Assembly: GCA_019309545.1 (NCBI GenBank)
Contig: JAFDGA010000012.1
Span: forward strand, 1 to 64,000
Origin: Deltaproteobacteria bacterium
Lineage (GTDB): Bacteria > Desulfobacterota > Desulfobaccia > Desulfobaccales > Desulfobaccaceae
Direction of reading: 5' to 3'
DNA length: 64,000 bases
The position numbers were made by a program, and so were the translations under genes. The notes beneath the pieces were generated by a model. It saw only the letters and a program-made list of their open reading frames with translations. It was not told the DNA's origin and did no database searches. The first letter of the stretch is position 1. Each line of letters opens with the position of its first letter. Positions 17,702-27,328 of the stretch are shown piece by piece.

Positions 17702-19573
17702 ATGTCAAAGGCTGAGACCTTATCCCCGGCGTTGGCCGCGGCTTTACCCCAGATTCCGACCAGTTGCGGGGTTTATCTGTTCAAAGATAAATCCGGGCGC
17801 GTGCTTTATGTCGGTAAAGCAGTAAACCTCAAGCATCGCCTCAGCTCCTACTTAAAGGCTCGGGGCCAGCCTGATCCCAAGACCGCGCTGATGCTGCAGA
17901 AAATGGCTCAGGTCGATTTCCTGCTTACCCCTACTGAGGTTGAGGCCCTGATCCTGGAGCGCAATCTCATCAAAGAACACCGGCCCCGGTTCAACGTGGT
18001 GCTGCGAGATGATAAAAATTATTTGTGTATCCGCCTGGACCTTCGGGAACCCTTCCCGCGCCTGGCTCTGGTGCGGCGTTTTGCTACCGATGGGGCCTGT
18101 TATTTCGGCCCTTTTGTGTCCGCGGTGGCCATCCGGGAAATCCTACGGATCATGAAACGGGCTTTTCGACTGCGGACCTGCAAGGATAAAGGCATCCCCA
18201 AAAGATCCCGCCCCTGCCTGAATTATCAGTTAGGGCGCTGTCTGGCCCCTTGTGTGGGCCTGGTTTCTGAAGCAGAATACCGCCAGGCAGTTCAGGAAGC
18301 CCTCTGGTTTCTGCAGGGTCAGAACAAAAAATTGCGGCGGCAGTTGCGGGCCCAGATGGAGGCCGCGGCCGCGCACCTGAATTTTGAGCAGGCGGCAATA
18401 CACCGCGATCGACTGGCCGCCATCAACCGCCTCCTGGAACGGCAGAGCATTGCCACTTCCAGCTTCAAAGATCAAGATGTGCTGGGTCTGGCCCGAGAAG
18501 GCGATCAGTTTTTGGTGCTGCTGTTGTTCGTGCGAGGGGGCATGGTTACCGGCAGCCTAACTTATGATTTTACCCAGCCGGGCACTGATGATGCCCAATT
18601 GCTGGAGGCGTTTCTCAAACAATATTACACGCCGGGGCGGCCGGTACCGGAGGAGATCTTGCTGCCCTTGCCGCTAAAAGACCAGCAGGTGTTGGGGAAA
18701 TTATTAAGAGAACAGCAGCGCTCCCCGATTCGCATCCTGGCTGCCCGCAAAGGCCATCGCAGCCGCCTCTTAAGCCTGGCCGCAGACAATGCCCGGGCCG
18801 CTCTGAAGGCGCGTCTCGAAGCCGGGGTCAGGGCCAATCCCTTGGTGGAACTACAGCAACGCCTTCAATTGCCGCGACTGCCTCAGCGTTTGGAAGGTCT
18901 GGATATTTCCACCCTGCAGGGCAGCCAGCCGGTGGGAGCGTTGGTAACCTTTAGGGACGGACAGCCGGACAAGTCAGGCTACCGCCGGTTTCGCATCCGA
19001 CAGGTAGAGGGTCAGAATGATTTCGCCATGCTGGCCGAAGTGGTGCACCGTCATTATGGCCGGGCCGGCCAGCAACTGCCGGACCTGCTGGTCATCGACG
19101 GTGGCCGGGGGCAATTGGCGGTAGTGGTCAAGACCCTGGAAGATTTGGGGTTGGCGGCCGAGATTCCGGTGGTCGGGTTGGCCAAGGCTGGCATCAGCCC
19201 TAGCGGCAAAGTGGTCCGGGATCGACTCTACCTCCCCGGACGCAAAAATCCGCTGTTCCTACCTCCGGGCTCTCCCGGTCAACTGCTGCTGATGCATTTG
19301 CGTGATGAAGCACACCGTTTTGCCATCAGCTACCACCGTCAGCAGTCCCGTCAGGAAGCTTTGCGATCAGCCCTGTCCCAGATCCCGGGAATCGGACCGC
19401 AACGGCAAAAGAGTCTCTTAAGCCGGTTCTCGGACCTGACCGCCCTGCAACAGGCCAGCCTGGACGAGTTGCTGGCGGTCCCGGGACTGACTCGCCCAGC
19501 CGCTCAAGCTCTTCTGGACTATTTCAATAGGGAGAAGCAGGAGGCGCCTGGGCCTCAATCTGTTCCTGTGTAA
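17702..19573 (+). CDS. uvrC: Excinuclease ABC subunit C
   Basis: A 623-residue nucleotide-excision-repair endonuclease that makes both incisions around a lesion after UvrAB loading. The GIY-YIG domain is at residues about 18-95 (GVYLFKDKSGRVLYVGKA), then a four-cysteine segment near residue 160 (CKDKG...CLNYQLGRCLAPC), a UVR domain for UvrB contact near 200-235, the RNase H-like domain with LDIS and VIDGGRGQL aspartates, and a C-terminal tandem helix-hairpin-helix. ATG 17702 is preferred over the in-frame 17663. The 3' end overlaps the convergent uppS gene by 50 bases. Confidence 0.96.
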   Translation: MSKAETLSPALAAALPQIPTSCGVYLFKDKSGRVLYVGKAVNLKHRLSSYLKARGQPDPKTALMLQKMAQVDFLLTPTEVEALILERNLIKEHRPRFNVVLRDDKNYLCIRLDLREPFPRLALVRRFATDGACYFGPFVSAVAIREILRIMKRAFRLRTCKDKGIPKRSRPCLNYQLGRCLAPCVGLVSEAEYRQAVQEALWFLQGQNKKLRRQLRAQMEAAAAHLNFEQAAIHRDRLAAINRLLERQSIATSSFKDQDVLGLAREGDQFLVLLLFVRGGMVTGSLTYDFTQPGTDDAQLLEAFLKQYYTPGRPVPEEILLPLPLKDQQVLGKLLREQQRSPIRILAARKGHRSRLLSLAADNARAALKARLEAGVRANPLVELQQRLQLPRLPQRLEGLDISTLQGSQPVGALVTFRDGQPDKSGYRRFRIRQVEGQNDFAMLAEVVHRHYGRAGQQLPDLLVIDGGRGQLAVVVKTLEDLGLAAEIPVVGLAKAGISPSGKVVRDRLYLPGRKNPLFLPPGSPGQLLLMHLRDEAHRFAISYHRQQSRQEALRSALSQIPGIGPQRQKSLLSRFSDLTALQQASLDELLAVPGLTRPAAQALLDYFNREKQEAPGPQSVPV

Positions 19574-20306
19574 GGCCAAAACGGCGATTCCGCTGTTGGT
19601 AGGCCAATAACGCCTGCAAAAACTCCGTCCGTCGAAAATCCGGCCACAAGGTATCAGTAAAATAGAGTTCGGTATAGGCCAATTGCCAGAGCAGGAAATT
19701 GCTCAGGCGAAATTCGCCGCTGGTCCGGATAAGCAGATCCGGGTCGGGGAAGTCCGAGGTGTAAAGGTAGGTTGAAAAGCGTTCGGAGGTCAGTTCGGCA
19801 ACCGTTACCCGACCACTTTGCACATCTTGGCAGGCAGCTTGGACGGCCTGGACAATCTCGGACCGTCCCCCATAACTCAGAGCCAGAGTTAGGGTCATTT
19901 CCTGATTGGCCGCAGTAGCCGAGACTATGGCGGCAACCTCCTCCTGGACATCCAGGGGCAAGTGGCGGATATTGCCAATCACCTGAAAGGCAATGCCGTT
20001 TTCCAACATCTCTGGGAGTTCCTGGCGCAGGTATTGCTTGAGAAGGATCATCAGGGCCTGGACTTCGGAGCGGGGCCGTTGCCAGTTCTCTTCCGAGAAG
20101 GCGTACAGGGTGAGATAACGGATGCCCACTTCTCGGGCCGTCCGGACTACCTCCCGGGCCGACTCGGCTCCGGTATGATGGCCGCGCAGGCGCGACAAGC
20201 CCTGCTGCTTGGCCCACCGGCCATTGCCATCCATAATAATGGCCACATGTTGTGGCAGTCGGCTCAGGTCTAATTGCTGCAGCAGTTCAGACAAAGGTTC
20301 CCCCAA
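19524..20306 (-). CDS. uppS: Undecaprenyl diphosphate synthase
   Basis: A 260-residue cis-prenyltransferase that builds the C55 lipid carrier for cell-wall synthesis. The conserved IIMDGNGRWAKQ with catalytic Asp, RLRGHHTGAE, YAFSEENWQRP, SYGGRSEI and LIRTSGEFRLSNFLLWQ motifs are all present. The start is probably TTG 20306, seven bases after the frr stop; another TTG at 20294 with GGGGGAA before it is possible. It closes the rpsB-tsf-pyrH-frr-uppS block, a widely conserved order. Confidence 0.95.
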   Translation of the reverse strand: MGEPLSELLQQLDLSRLPQHVAIIMDGNGRWAKQQGLSRLRGHHTGAESAREVVRTAREVGIRYLTLYAFSEENWQRPRSEVQALMILLKQYLRQELPEMLENGIAFQVIGNIRHLPLDVQEEVAAIVSATAANQEMTLTLALSYGGRSEIVQAVQAACQDVQSGRVTVAELTSERFSTYLYTSDFPDPDLLIRTSGEFRLSNFLLWQLAYTELYFTDTLWPDFRRTEFLQALLAYQQRNRRFGLTQEQIEAQAPPASPY

Positions 20307-20312
20307 GTCTTG

Positions 20313-20870
20313 TTAAAAAGACATGATTTCTGTTTCTTTTTCGGCAGCCAGACCGTCTACCTGCTTGATGTAGTCATCGGTGATTTTCTGCACCTCTTCT
20401 TGAGCTTTAAAGGCTTGATCCTCGCTCAGCAGCTTTTCCTTTTTCAAATCCTTTAATTGCTCATTGGCTTCACGCCGCAAGTTTCTTAAAGCCACTTTGC
20501 TTTCTTCGGCCATTTTTTTAATGGTTTTGACCAGATCCTTGCGGCGCTCGGTAGTCAGGGCCGGAATCGGAATCCGTATGATCTTGCCATCGTTGCTGGG
20601 GGTCAGCCCCAGGTCTGACTTCAGGATAGCCTTCTCCAGGTCCGAAATTATACTGGGGTCCCAGGGCTGGACGGTAAGCAAACGGCTTTCGGGCGCAGCC
20701 AGGGAAGCCACTTGGTTAATGGGCATGGTGGTGCCGTAACATTCTACCTTGATGCCCTCCAACAGGGCCACTGAGGCCCGGCCGGTGCGAATCCGGGAAA
20801 AATCTTTGCTCAATACCTCCAGAGCCCGATCCATTTTCCGCTGCATCTCGCCAAGTATCTCATCTTTCAT
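20313..20870 (-). CDS. frr: Ribosome recycling factor
   Basis: RRF, 185 residues, the standard length when read from ATG 20870. It splits post-termination ribosomes with EF-G. Family landmarks are [48 protein letters not shown] and the C-terminal helix. ATG 20876 two codons upstream is an alternative. The gene overlaps the end of pyrH by 11 bases. Confidence 0.96.
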   Translation of the reverse strand: MKDEILGEMQRKMDRALEVLSKDFSRIRTGRASVALLEGIKVECYGTTMPINQVASLAAPESRLLTVQPWDPSIISDLEKAILKSDLGLTPSNDGKIIRIPIPALTTERRKDLVKTIKKMAEESKVALRNLRREANEQLKDLKKEKLLSEDQAFKAQEEVQKITDDYIKQVDGLAAEKETEIMSF

Positions 20871-21597
20871 GATCATCGCTCTCCACCAAGGTACCGATCT
20901 TTTCACCCAGGACCACTTTCTTCATATTCCCAGGCTCCAGAAGCTTAAAGACGATGATTGGCAACTTATTATCCATCGACATGGTCACCGCCGTGCTATC
21001 CATCACCTTAAGCCCCTGTTGGATAACTTGCAAATGTTTCAATTTATCAAATTTTATAGCCTGTAGATCTAGAGCAGGGTCCCGATCATAAACCCCGTCA
21101 ACCTTAGTGCCCTTGAGCAAGGCCTGGGCGCCGATCTCGATGGCCCGTAAAGCCGCCGCGGTGTCCGTGGTAAAATAGGGGCTGCCGGTTCCAGCCGCAA
21201 AGATCACCACTCGACCCTTTTCCATATGTCTTAAGGCCCGGCGGCGGATATAGGGCTCCGCTACTTCATGCATGGCAATGGCCGACATCACCCGGCAATG
21301 CACCCCTTCTTTTTCCAGCGCATCCTGTAAGGCCAGCGAATTAATCACCGTGGCCAGCATGCCCATCTGATCCGCTACGGTGCGCTCCATATTACGGGCA
21401 CTTTCGGCCACCCCCCGAAAAATATTGCCCCCCCCGATGACTATTCCTACCTGCGCCTGCAAATCTACCACTTCTCTGATTTCTCGGGCAATGGCTCGCA
21501 CCGTCTTAGGACAGAGACCAAACTTCTGGTCCCCGGCTAAGGCTTCGCCACTCATCTTTAACAGAATGCGAGAGTACTTCAGTTTGGTTGACTCCAT
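20860..21597 (-). CDS. pyrH: Uridylate kinase (UMP kinase)
   Basis: A 245-residue amino-acid-kinase-fold enzyme phosphorylating UMP to UDP. The N-terminal [13 protein letters not shown] and [10 protein letters not shown] bind phosphate; [14 protein letters not shown] and [13 protein letters not shown] follow the bacterial PyrH pattern. It lies 31 bases downstream of tsf and overlaps frr. Confidence 0.96.
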   Translation of the reverse strand: MESTKLKYSRILLKMSGEALAGDQKFGLCPKTVRAIAREIREVVDLQAQVGIVIGGGNIFRGVAESARNMERTVADQMGMLATVINSLALQDALEKEGVHCRVMSAIAMHEVAEPYIRRRALRHMEKGRVVIFAAGTGSPYFTTDTAAALRAIEIGAQALLKGTKVDGVYDRDPALDLQAIKFDKLKHLQVIQQGLKVMDSTAVTMSMDNKLPIIVFKLLEPGNMKKVVLGEKIGTLVESDDHER

Positions 21598-21628
21598 GCT
21601 AGCGGTTGCTGGTCAGGGATCGGCCTGC

Positions 21629-22225
21629 TCAATCGGCTCCCAATTGGTAGCGGGTAAACCGCCGGATAGTAACATTCTCGCCCACCTGGGCAATTATTTC
21701 GTTCAGGTAGTCCTGGATCAGGATATCGGGATTTTTGACATAAGGTTGTTCCAACAGGCAGGCCTCAGAATAAAATTTTTTCAGCCGCCCCTCAACGATC
21801 CGATCAATCACATTCTCTGGTTTGCCGCTTTCCAGGGCCTGGGCCCGGAAAATAGCTTTCTCTTTTTCCAGGACCTCGGGGGGGATCTCTTCCGGCCGGA
21901 GGCATAAGGGGTTGGTCGCCGCGATCTGCATGGCCAGATTTTTGACGAATTCTTGAAAAGCCGGGGTCTTGGCGACAAAATCGGTTTCGCAATTTACCTC
22001 CACCAGGACCCCGATTTTGCCCCCGAAGTGGATGTAGGCATGGATCAAGCCTTCGCTGGTTGCCCGTCCGGAGCGTTTCTGGGCGATCGCCAGACCTTTT
22101 TGCCGCAACAGGACAACGGCCTGGTCCATATCACCCTGGGTTTCAGTCAAAGCCTTCTTGCAGTCCATCATTCCTGCATTAGTTTTGTCACGCAGTTCTT
22201 TGATCTTTTCCGCGGTAATTTGCAA
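21629..22225 (-). CDS. tsf: Elongation factor Ts (short form)
   Basis: EF-Ts of 198 residues, the nucleotide exchange factor for EF-Tu. It contains the N-terminal UBA-like region (KIKELRDKTNAGMMDCKKAL) and the core TDFVAK motif. It is about 80 residues shorter than the E. coli protein, matching the short single-core form known in several lineages. The start codon is TTG 22225, supported by GAGGAG eight bases upstream; a TTG start is unusual for this highly expressed gene. Confidence 0.95.
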   Translation of the reverse strand: MQITAEKIKELRDKTNAGMMDCKKALTETQGDMDQAVVLLRQKGLAIAQKRSGRATSEGLIHAYIHFGGKIGVLVEVNCETDFVAKTPAFQEFVKNLAMQIAATNPLCLRPEEIPPEVLEKEKAIFRAQALESGKPENVIDRIVEGRLKKFYSEACLLEQPYVKNPDILIQDYLNEIIAQVGENVTIRRFTRYQLGAD

Positions 22226-22386
22226 TTCGTTTCTCCTCGGCCAACTCTTATAACCTCATCAGGGACAGATTTTAAATCAGGACCGGATAGATGAGTAGTT
22301 TTCGGCCTAGATTATGTCATTAAGGTGTGTTATTGGTAACTTGAATATTCTTGCGTAGCCTGGCGGTTACTATTACGGACCCCGGC

Positions 22387-23232
22387 TCAGACATTGATTT
22401 CTTGCGGTTCTGAATCTTCAAGCTCTTCCCCGATTTGCGGCTCCGCCTCTTCCCCCGCAGCCTCCGCCGATTCGCCGCCGACTTCTGCTTCAGGCATTGC
22501 CGCGGCCATTTCTTCGGCTTTATCACTGGCTGCCTGGCGGCGCTCCTCCATCCGCTGGAGCCCTTCCAGACAGGCATCCGCAATCCGGGAGGTCAGCAGG
22601 CGAATAGCTCGGATAGCATCATCGTTGCCGGGAATCACATAATCAATTTCAGTAGGGTCACAGTTGCTATCCACAATGGCCACCACCGGAATCCCCAGTT
22701 TCCGAGCCTCATGGACGGCAATATTCTCCCGATGGGGGTCAACCACATACAGAAGGTTGGGAAGACGGTCCATGTCCTTGATGCCGCCGAGGGCTTTTTC
22801 CAGTTTGGCCGCCTTTTTCTCCATGGCTAGGATTTCCTTTTTCGGGAAACGCTTGAGGCTACCGTCCTCCTTCATGCTCTCAAAGGTTTTCAAGCGTTCA
22901 ATGGAACGTCGAATGGTCTGAAAATTGGTCAACATACCGCCCAGCCAGCGATGATTGACATGATACATGCCACACCGGCTGGCCTCTTCATAGATGGTAT
23001 CCTGGGCCTGTTTTTTGGTACCTACAAAGAGGACTTTCCCGCCGGTAGCCACTTGTTCAGCGACAAATTCATAGGCGATTTTGAACAGCTGTACGGTTTT
23101 TTGCAAATCGATAATGTAAATGCCATTGCGGGCCCCAAAGATATAGGGTTTCATCTTGGGGTTCCAGCGTCTGGTCTGATGGCCAAAGTGGACCCCGGCC
23201 TCCAACAATTCTTTCATACTCACATACGCCAT
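22387..23232 (-). CDS. rpsB: Ribosomal protein S2 with acidic C-terminal tail
   Basis: S2 of 281 residues (a typical length is about 240). It starts [20 protein letters not shown] with a clear AGGAG site. The core has [24 protein letters not shown] and [14 protein letters not shown]. The last 45 or so residues are rich in Glu and Ala ([20 protein letters not shown]...), an acidic low-complexity extension that exists in some bacteria. First gene of the ribosomal/translation block. Confidence 0.96.
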   Translation of the reverse strand: MAYVSMKELLEAGVHFGHQTRRWNPKMKPYIFGARNGIYIIDLQKTVQLFKIAYEFVAEQVATGGKVLFVGTKKQAQDTIYEEASRCGMYHVNHRWLGGMLTNFQTIRRSIERLKTFESMKEDGSLKRFPKKEILAMEKKAAKLEKALGGIKDMDRLPNLLYVVDPHRENIAVHEARKLGIPVVAIVDSNCDPTEIDYVIPGNDDAIRAIRLLTSRIADACLEGLQRMEERRQAASDKAEEMAAAMPEAEVGGESAEAAGEEAEPQIGEELEDSEPQEINV

Positions 23233-23335
23233 ACATTACTCCTTCTGGTTTTTTCCGCCGCCCTGGCTATCGCCAGGAAGACTTGCTAACCAAGCACCAG
23301 CCTGGCCTACCAGGACGTGTGAATTTAAGCAAGTA

Positions 23336-23364
23336 TTTATAACATGAAAGTTTACCTGCAACAA
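23336..23364 (-). promoter_or_regulatory. Candidate rpsB promoter
   Basis: Minus strand TTGTTG (23364-23359), 17-base spacer, TATAAA (23341-23336). It leaves a leader of about 100 bases before rpsB, long enough for autoregulation by S2, as known for rpsB in other bacteria. Confidence 0.5.
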
Positions 23365-23423
23365 GGGAAAATTCTCCTGCTGTCAATAGCACATTCAAAT
23401 GTCCGGTTGATTTTTGTAAACGA

Positions 23424-24050
23424 TTATATCCTTAGCTCTGAAAATGTGATAGTAGCTGAATTGAGACAAGCATGAAGCATGCGGTTAAACATTTGCGGTT
23501 CCCAAAAGCGGCGGTTGAAACGATAGAAAAATTCCGCCAGGTAACGGGGCAGAGGCTCGGGGCTGACGCCATGGTGGATACCCCGGATGTTGCCTTTAAT
23601 ATTGGCGATCAAGGCGTGGGCCCAAGGCAAGACCTTGGGCGCTTCCTTCCCCGATCCGGGCACCAGCCACTCATGATAGAGACCGGGATAAGCATCCAGG
23701 AAACTATAGCCTGGCCAGCCGTCGGTCTTGATCACCGCCTCGGCCGCCAGGCTCTCCAGGGCCAGTACGTCAACAAATTGGCCGGCCTCCCCTCCTCTCT
23801 CTAATCCCGTGGACTGGGGCCGGTAGCGCACCAGGCACAGGCGACAAATACCGCTCACCGTGCTGGCTTCCATCAGAGTCTGGTATAGTATTTTTAGGGG
23901 ATCGGCTATCGAAGCCAGTCGATGTCGCGTTTCTGGGGCCAGACTTTGCCAGAATTGCGCCCCGCTCTGCCCGGGAATAAGCTCCCATTCCACCACCAGG
24001 GTTTCACCCTGGGTGCCATCGACCCCAATTTCCAAGATATTCGGATTCAT
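23424..24050 (-). pseudogene. IS1595 (ISXO2-like) transposase remnant
   Basis: A 208-residue frame whose second half is clearly an ISXO2-like transposase: KTDGWPGYSFLD carries the second catalytic Asp, LPWAHALIANIKGNIRG the Asn-x-Lys of the DDNK type, then GIHHGVS and YLAEFFYRFNRRFW. The zinc-binding N-terminus and the usual first-aspartate motif are missing. The first 60 residues do not match the transposase as I know it. The frame is the same as the preceding broken ferredoxin-type gene and is separated from it by one TAG (24056-24054). I read it as an old, truncated insertion. No terminal repeats were identified. Confidence 0.7.
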
Positions 24051-24053
24051 TCC

Positions 24054-25506
24054 CTACGCCTGACCTGAAAGGGAGGAAGAAGTTTGGGGACCATCTGCTT
24101 CCTGGACACTTTTAGGGGACAGCATTATGGCCCCGTCATCCCGAAAGGTCATGAAATCGGTATGACTCTCCTCAATATTAAGGGCGGGCGCGGCCAGCGC
24201 CCGTTTGGTCAAGACGAACAGACATTCGAGCCTGGCTCCCACCAGCTGGGGGATAATCTCGCTAAACAACCGCCACCCGTGGGAAGCTGTAAAGGTCACC
24301 GGCAAAGCACCCGCGGCCCGGGCCAGTCCGAGCAATTTTTCCGCTCCCACTTTTTCAGAGGGATTGACTTCATCAACGGTAATATACCGGGGCAATTCCC
24401 CAGGTGCGATAACGGGCATGGAGCTCGGCGGAATAACGAGGTATGTCGGATAAATAGGTTCTGGCCTGCTCCACCTCCGGAGCTAACAACTCCGGATAGC
24501 GGTGCCCAACCGCCCGGCAATGTTCCCGCAGTTCATTGATCAGCGGCTCATGGCTGAAGGTGAAAGCCTCAAAGGGCCGGGGAGCCAACAGACTGGGACA
24601 AGGCCGAGAGGTGCGAGGTGATTACCACATCCACCTGCCCTGCCAGGACCAGTTCCTCCAGATGGTGGTCCCGGCGCAACCGGCGTTGATTATACAATTG
24701 CGGTGCGGCTGGATGACCGGCACCGATCAACCCCCATTTCTGTTGGTCGATAAAGGCCACAAAATCCGAGCCGCAGGTTTCCAAACGCCGGGCCAGTTCC
24801 AGCTCAAGGTCTCCAGAGTCAGTGGCGATCAGCAAGGCCGCTCGGGCATGAAGTCGCCGGATGACCAAGGGGGGCTGAGAATTCCCGTCGCCCGGTAAAA
24901 AACCGTGATCAAAAGCGGCCGTTCCGGTTCCTGTCCCTCACCGAGTTGCCAGAGGTATTGCCGCAATTGGCAGGGTCGATCGTTATCATCGGGGATTAGG
25001 GAATCTCCCTGATAAACCGTGGTTAGTGCCCCGTCTCCCCCCACCCTGCCTTGGGTGCCTTGTTGTTTTAGAAATTCGATATATTCTTCAGTTCCTGGTC
25101 CGGACAGCAAGGTGGCCTCGCCACCAGTATAATGAACCTGGGGAGCAATCCGTAATTCCGTAGGCAGCTCATCCTGGCGCAATTCCAAAAGTAGCGGGCA
25201 ATGTTCTACACAAAGGCGGCAAGCCGTACAGTAGTTGGGGGAAGGTCCCAACAGCCGCTGCCCTTCCGGAGTCAGGGAGACCCGCATCTCGCTGCAGGAG
25301 GTCGCACACTTGAGGCAATGGCTGCAGCCGGTTTCATCAAAAACGATACGGCTGGCTACATGTTTGGTCTGTAACTCGCTGCTGTGGCGGTCTACCACCG
25401 AGAAAGCCCCCAGCCGCATAAAATCCCCGTAAGCATCATATTGATGACGAGAAAAAGGCTGCCGGGCGATAGTAAATAATTCCCCCCCCGGGGCCTTTTG
25501 CCTCAT
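24054..25506 (-). pseudogene. Broken ferredoxin-type 4Fe-4S protein gene, family not recognised
   Basis: Four overlapping frames on the minus strand run head to tail with no spacing (25506-24829, 24868-24569, 24588-24373, 24419-24054), as expected for one gene with three frameshifts. The first part holds two 4Fe-4S motifs, CSHCLKCATSCS and CTACRLCVEHCP. The later parts (IATDSGDLELELARRLETCG, TFSHEPLINELREHCRAVG, ITVDEVNPSEKVGAEKLL) look like real protein, but I cannot name the family. The first shift lies at a run of six C residues (around 24870), where one extra C restores the frame. It could be a true pseudogene or contain sequencing errors. Confidence 0.6.
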
Positions 25507-25567
25507 TTCTCACTTATTTCCTAATTATAAAAATCGTCTAGATTTACTCTGACCTTGCTGAGAAATT

Positions 25568-26299
25568 CTAGGCCTCCCCCAAGTAAGCCGCCTTTACCTG
25601 CGGGTGGTGGAGTAACTCCGCCCCGGAACCTTCCAGGATTACTCGTCCGGTCTCCAGGACATAGCCGTAATGGGCAATTTTTAGGGCGGCCAAGGCGTTT
25701 TGTTCGACCAGCAAGAGAGTGGTGCCGCGGCGGTGAATGAACTCCAAAGTCTTGAACACCTCCTGGACCAGCAGGGGAGCCAGCCCCAAAGAAGGCTCGT
25801 CCAACAGCAGCAGGCGGGGGCGAGACATCAAGGCCCGGGCCAAGGCCAACATCTGCTGCTCGCCACCGCTTAGGGTACCGGCTGTTTGCTCCAGACGTTC
25901 ATGGAGCCGCGGGAACAGTTCAAAAAGCCAATCTAGGTCCTGGCGCCAGGACCGGCTATCCCGCCGATGATAGCCTCCCAGAATCAGATTTTCCTTAACG
26001 GTCAGATTGGCAAAGACCCGGCGGCCCTCCGGGCAGACCGCCAGACCTAGGCGCATGATGGTATGGGTGGGACGGCCCTGGATTTCCTGGCCGGTGAAAA
26101 TAATCCGCCCCCGCCGGGGCGTAACTAGACCGGTAATGGCCCCGATGGTGGTGGATTTTCCAGCGCCGTTGGCCCCGATCAGGGTGACGATCAGCCCCTC
26201 CGGTACCTGGAGCGAAATCCGCTTCAAGGCCGGGATGCTGCCATAATAGACTTCCAGGTCGCTAATCTCCAGCACGGCCAATTCACTATTAATCGGCAT
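25568..26299 (-). CDS. livF: LivF-like branched-chain amino-acid ABC transporter ATPase
   Basis: A 243-residue ABC ATPase with Walker A GANGAGKST, the LivF-specific CPEGRRVFANLTVKENL, signature LSGGEQQM, Walker B LLLLDEPSLGLAP and H-loop LVEQN (LivF normally has this variant). LivF energises uptake of Leu/Ile/Val or related substrates with LivGHMK, but no partner gene is nearby, so it is an orphan in this window. No clear ribosome-binding site precedes ATG 26299. Repeat copy B starts 26 bases upstream of its start. Confidence 0.88.
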   Translation of the reverse strand: MPINSELAVLEISDLEVYYGSIPALKRISLQVPEGLIVTLIGANGAGKSTTIGAITGLVTPRRGRIIFTGQEIQGRPTHTIMRLGLAVCPEGRRVFANLTVKENLILGGYHRRDSRSWRQDLDWLFELFPRLHERLEQTAGTLSGGEQQMLALARALMSRPRLLLLDEPSLGLAPLLVQEVFKTLEFIHRRGTTLLLVEQNALAALKIAHYGYVLETGRVILEGSGAELLHHPQVKAAYLGEA

Positions 26300-26324
26300 T
26301 ATTCACTTATTACGCCGAAAATTT

Positions 26325-26409
26325 AAAAAGTTAGTCTGAGGAGAGGGGGGAGGAGTCAGAGACCCCTACCCCCTCTCCCAAATGCTGTTTTTTTCAGGTT
26401 TGAGTAATA
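26325..26409. repeat. Dispersed GA/CT-rich intergenic repeat, copy B
   Basis: AAAAAGTTAGTCTGAGGAGA, then CCCCCTCTCCC and CAGGTTTGAGTAATATT, parallel to copies A and C. A second short block, TTTCAGGTTTGAGTAATA / TTTCAGGTTTAACTAA, is repeated in tandem near 26393-26425. Confidence 0.5.
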
Positions 26410-26479
26410 TTTCAGGTTTAACTAAAATATCAGGTAAGGGACGCAGAAACAACCCAAGTTTAACTCAGGATGATTATAC

Positions 26480-26635
26480 ATGATAACACCGTATTATCGT
26501 TTTAAGAACTTAGCCGAGGCCGGAGTGTTTTTCGATTTGCTCCAGGGTTTGGGATTTGATAAACTGGCCCTGCGGTCTGGGACCTGGGCCCCTGAAGTGC
26601 AGCCGGAACTGACCGCCCTCGCAGGCAGAATTTAA
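26480..26635 (+). CDS. Small hypothetical protein, 51 aa
   Basis: ATG 26480 opens a 51-codon frame ending TAA 26635, 15 bases before the cyclophilin gene, with AGGA about nine bases upstream of the start. The product begins MITPYYRFKNLAEAG and is soluble and mixed in charge. Spacing to the next gene and codon use suggest a real gene, but I know no family. Confidence 0.4.
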   Translation: MITPYYRFKNLAEAGVFFDLLQGLGFDKLALRSGTWAPEVQPELTALAGRI

Positions 26636-26650
26636 CAAGGGGGAATCGAG

Positions 26651-27259
26651 ATGAAATTTTATAAAGGGTGTGGGGGTGCCAGGCTGGCCCTGGGGGCCGC
26701 TTTAATTTTGCTATTTACTCTTAGCGCCGGGCTAAGCAGCCGGGCAGAAAGGAAGCCGATCTTGATCAAACTGGAAACTACTAAGGGCGACATCACTTTA
26801 GAGCTAAATCAGGAAAAGGCTCCGAAAACCGTGGAAAATTTTCTGCAATATGTGAAAGACGGGTATTACAACGGCACGATCTTCCATCGGGTTATCAATG
26901 GCTTTATGATCCAGGGGGGCGGGATGGACGTCAACTTGCAACCCAAGGCCACCCGGGAACCGATCCCGAATGAAGCCGATAATGGCCTGAGCAACGACGC
27001 TTACACCATCGCCATGGCTCGCACCGCCGAGCCTCATTCCGCCACCTCCCAGTTTTTCATCAATGTGGCGGACAACCGCCCGCTTAACCACACTGCCAAA
27101 ACCCCCCGGGGTTGGGGTTATGCAGTATTCGGCAAGGTGGTCAAGGGTCAGGAGGTAGTGGACCAAATCAAAGCCGTACCTACTACCACTCGGGGTCTCC
27201 ATCAGAACGTGCCGCAAGAGCCGGTGGTCATCAATAGGGCTTTGGTAGTGGAGCCTTAG
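26651..27259 (+). CDS. ppiA: Exported cyclophilin-type peptidyl-prolyl isomerase
   Basis: A 202-residue PpiA-like protein. A signal peptide covers about residues 1-32 ([21 protein letters not shown]). The cyclophilin core contains [31 protein letters not shown] in sections, [10 protein letters not shown] and [12 protein letters not shown], with the catalytic Arg in FHRV. It assists folding of exported proteins. AAGGGGG precedes ATG 26651. Confidence 0.94.
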   Translation: MKFYKGCGGARLALGAALILLFTLSAGLSSRAERKPILIKLETTKGDITLELNQEKAPKTVENFLQYVKDGYYNGTIFHRVINGFMIQGGGMDVNLQPKATREPIPNEADNGLSNDAYTIAMARTAEPHSATSQFFINVADNRPLNHTAKTPRGWGYAVFGKVVKGQEVVDQIKAVPTTTRGLHQNVPQEPVVINRALVVEP

Positions 27260-27328
27260 CCCTCTTTGAGTTCCGAAGTTTGAATATGCTATTTTTGAGG
27301 CGGATAAATTTTAAGCCTCAGTTTCGAT

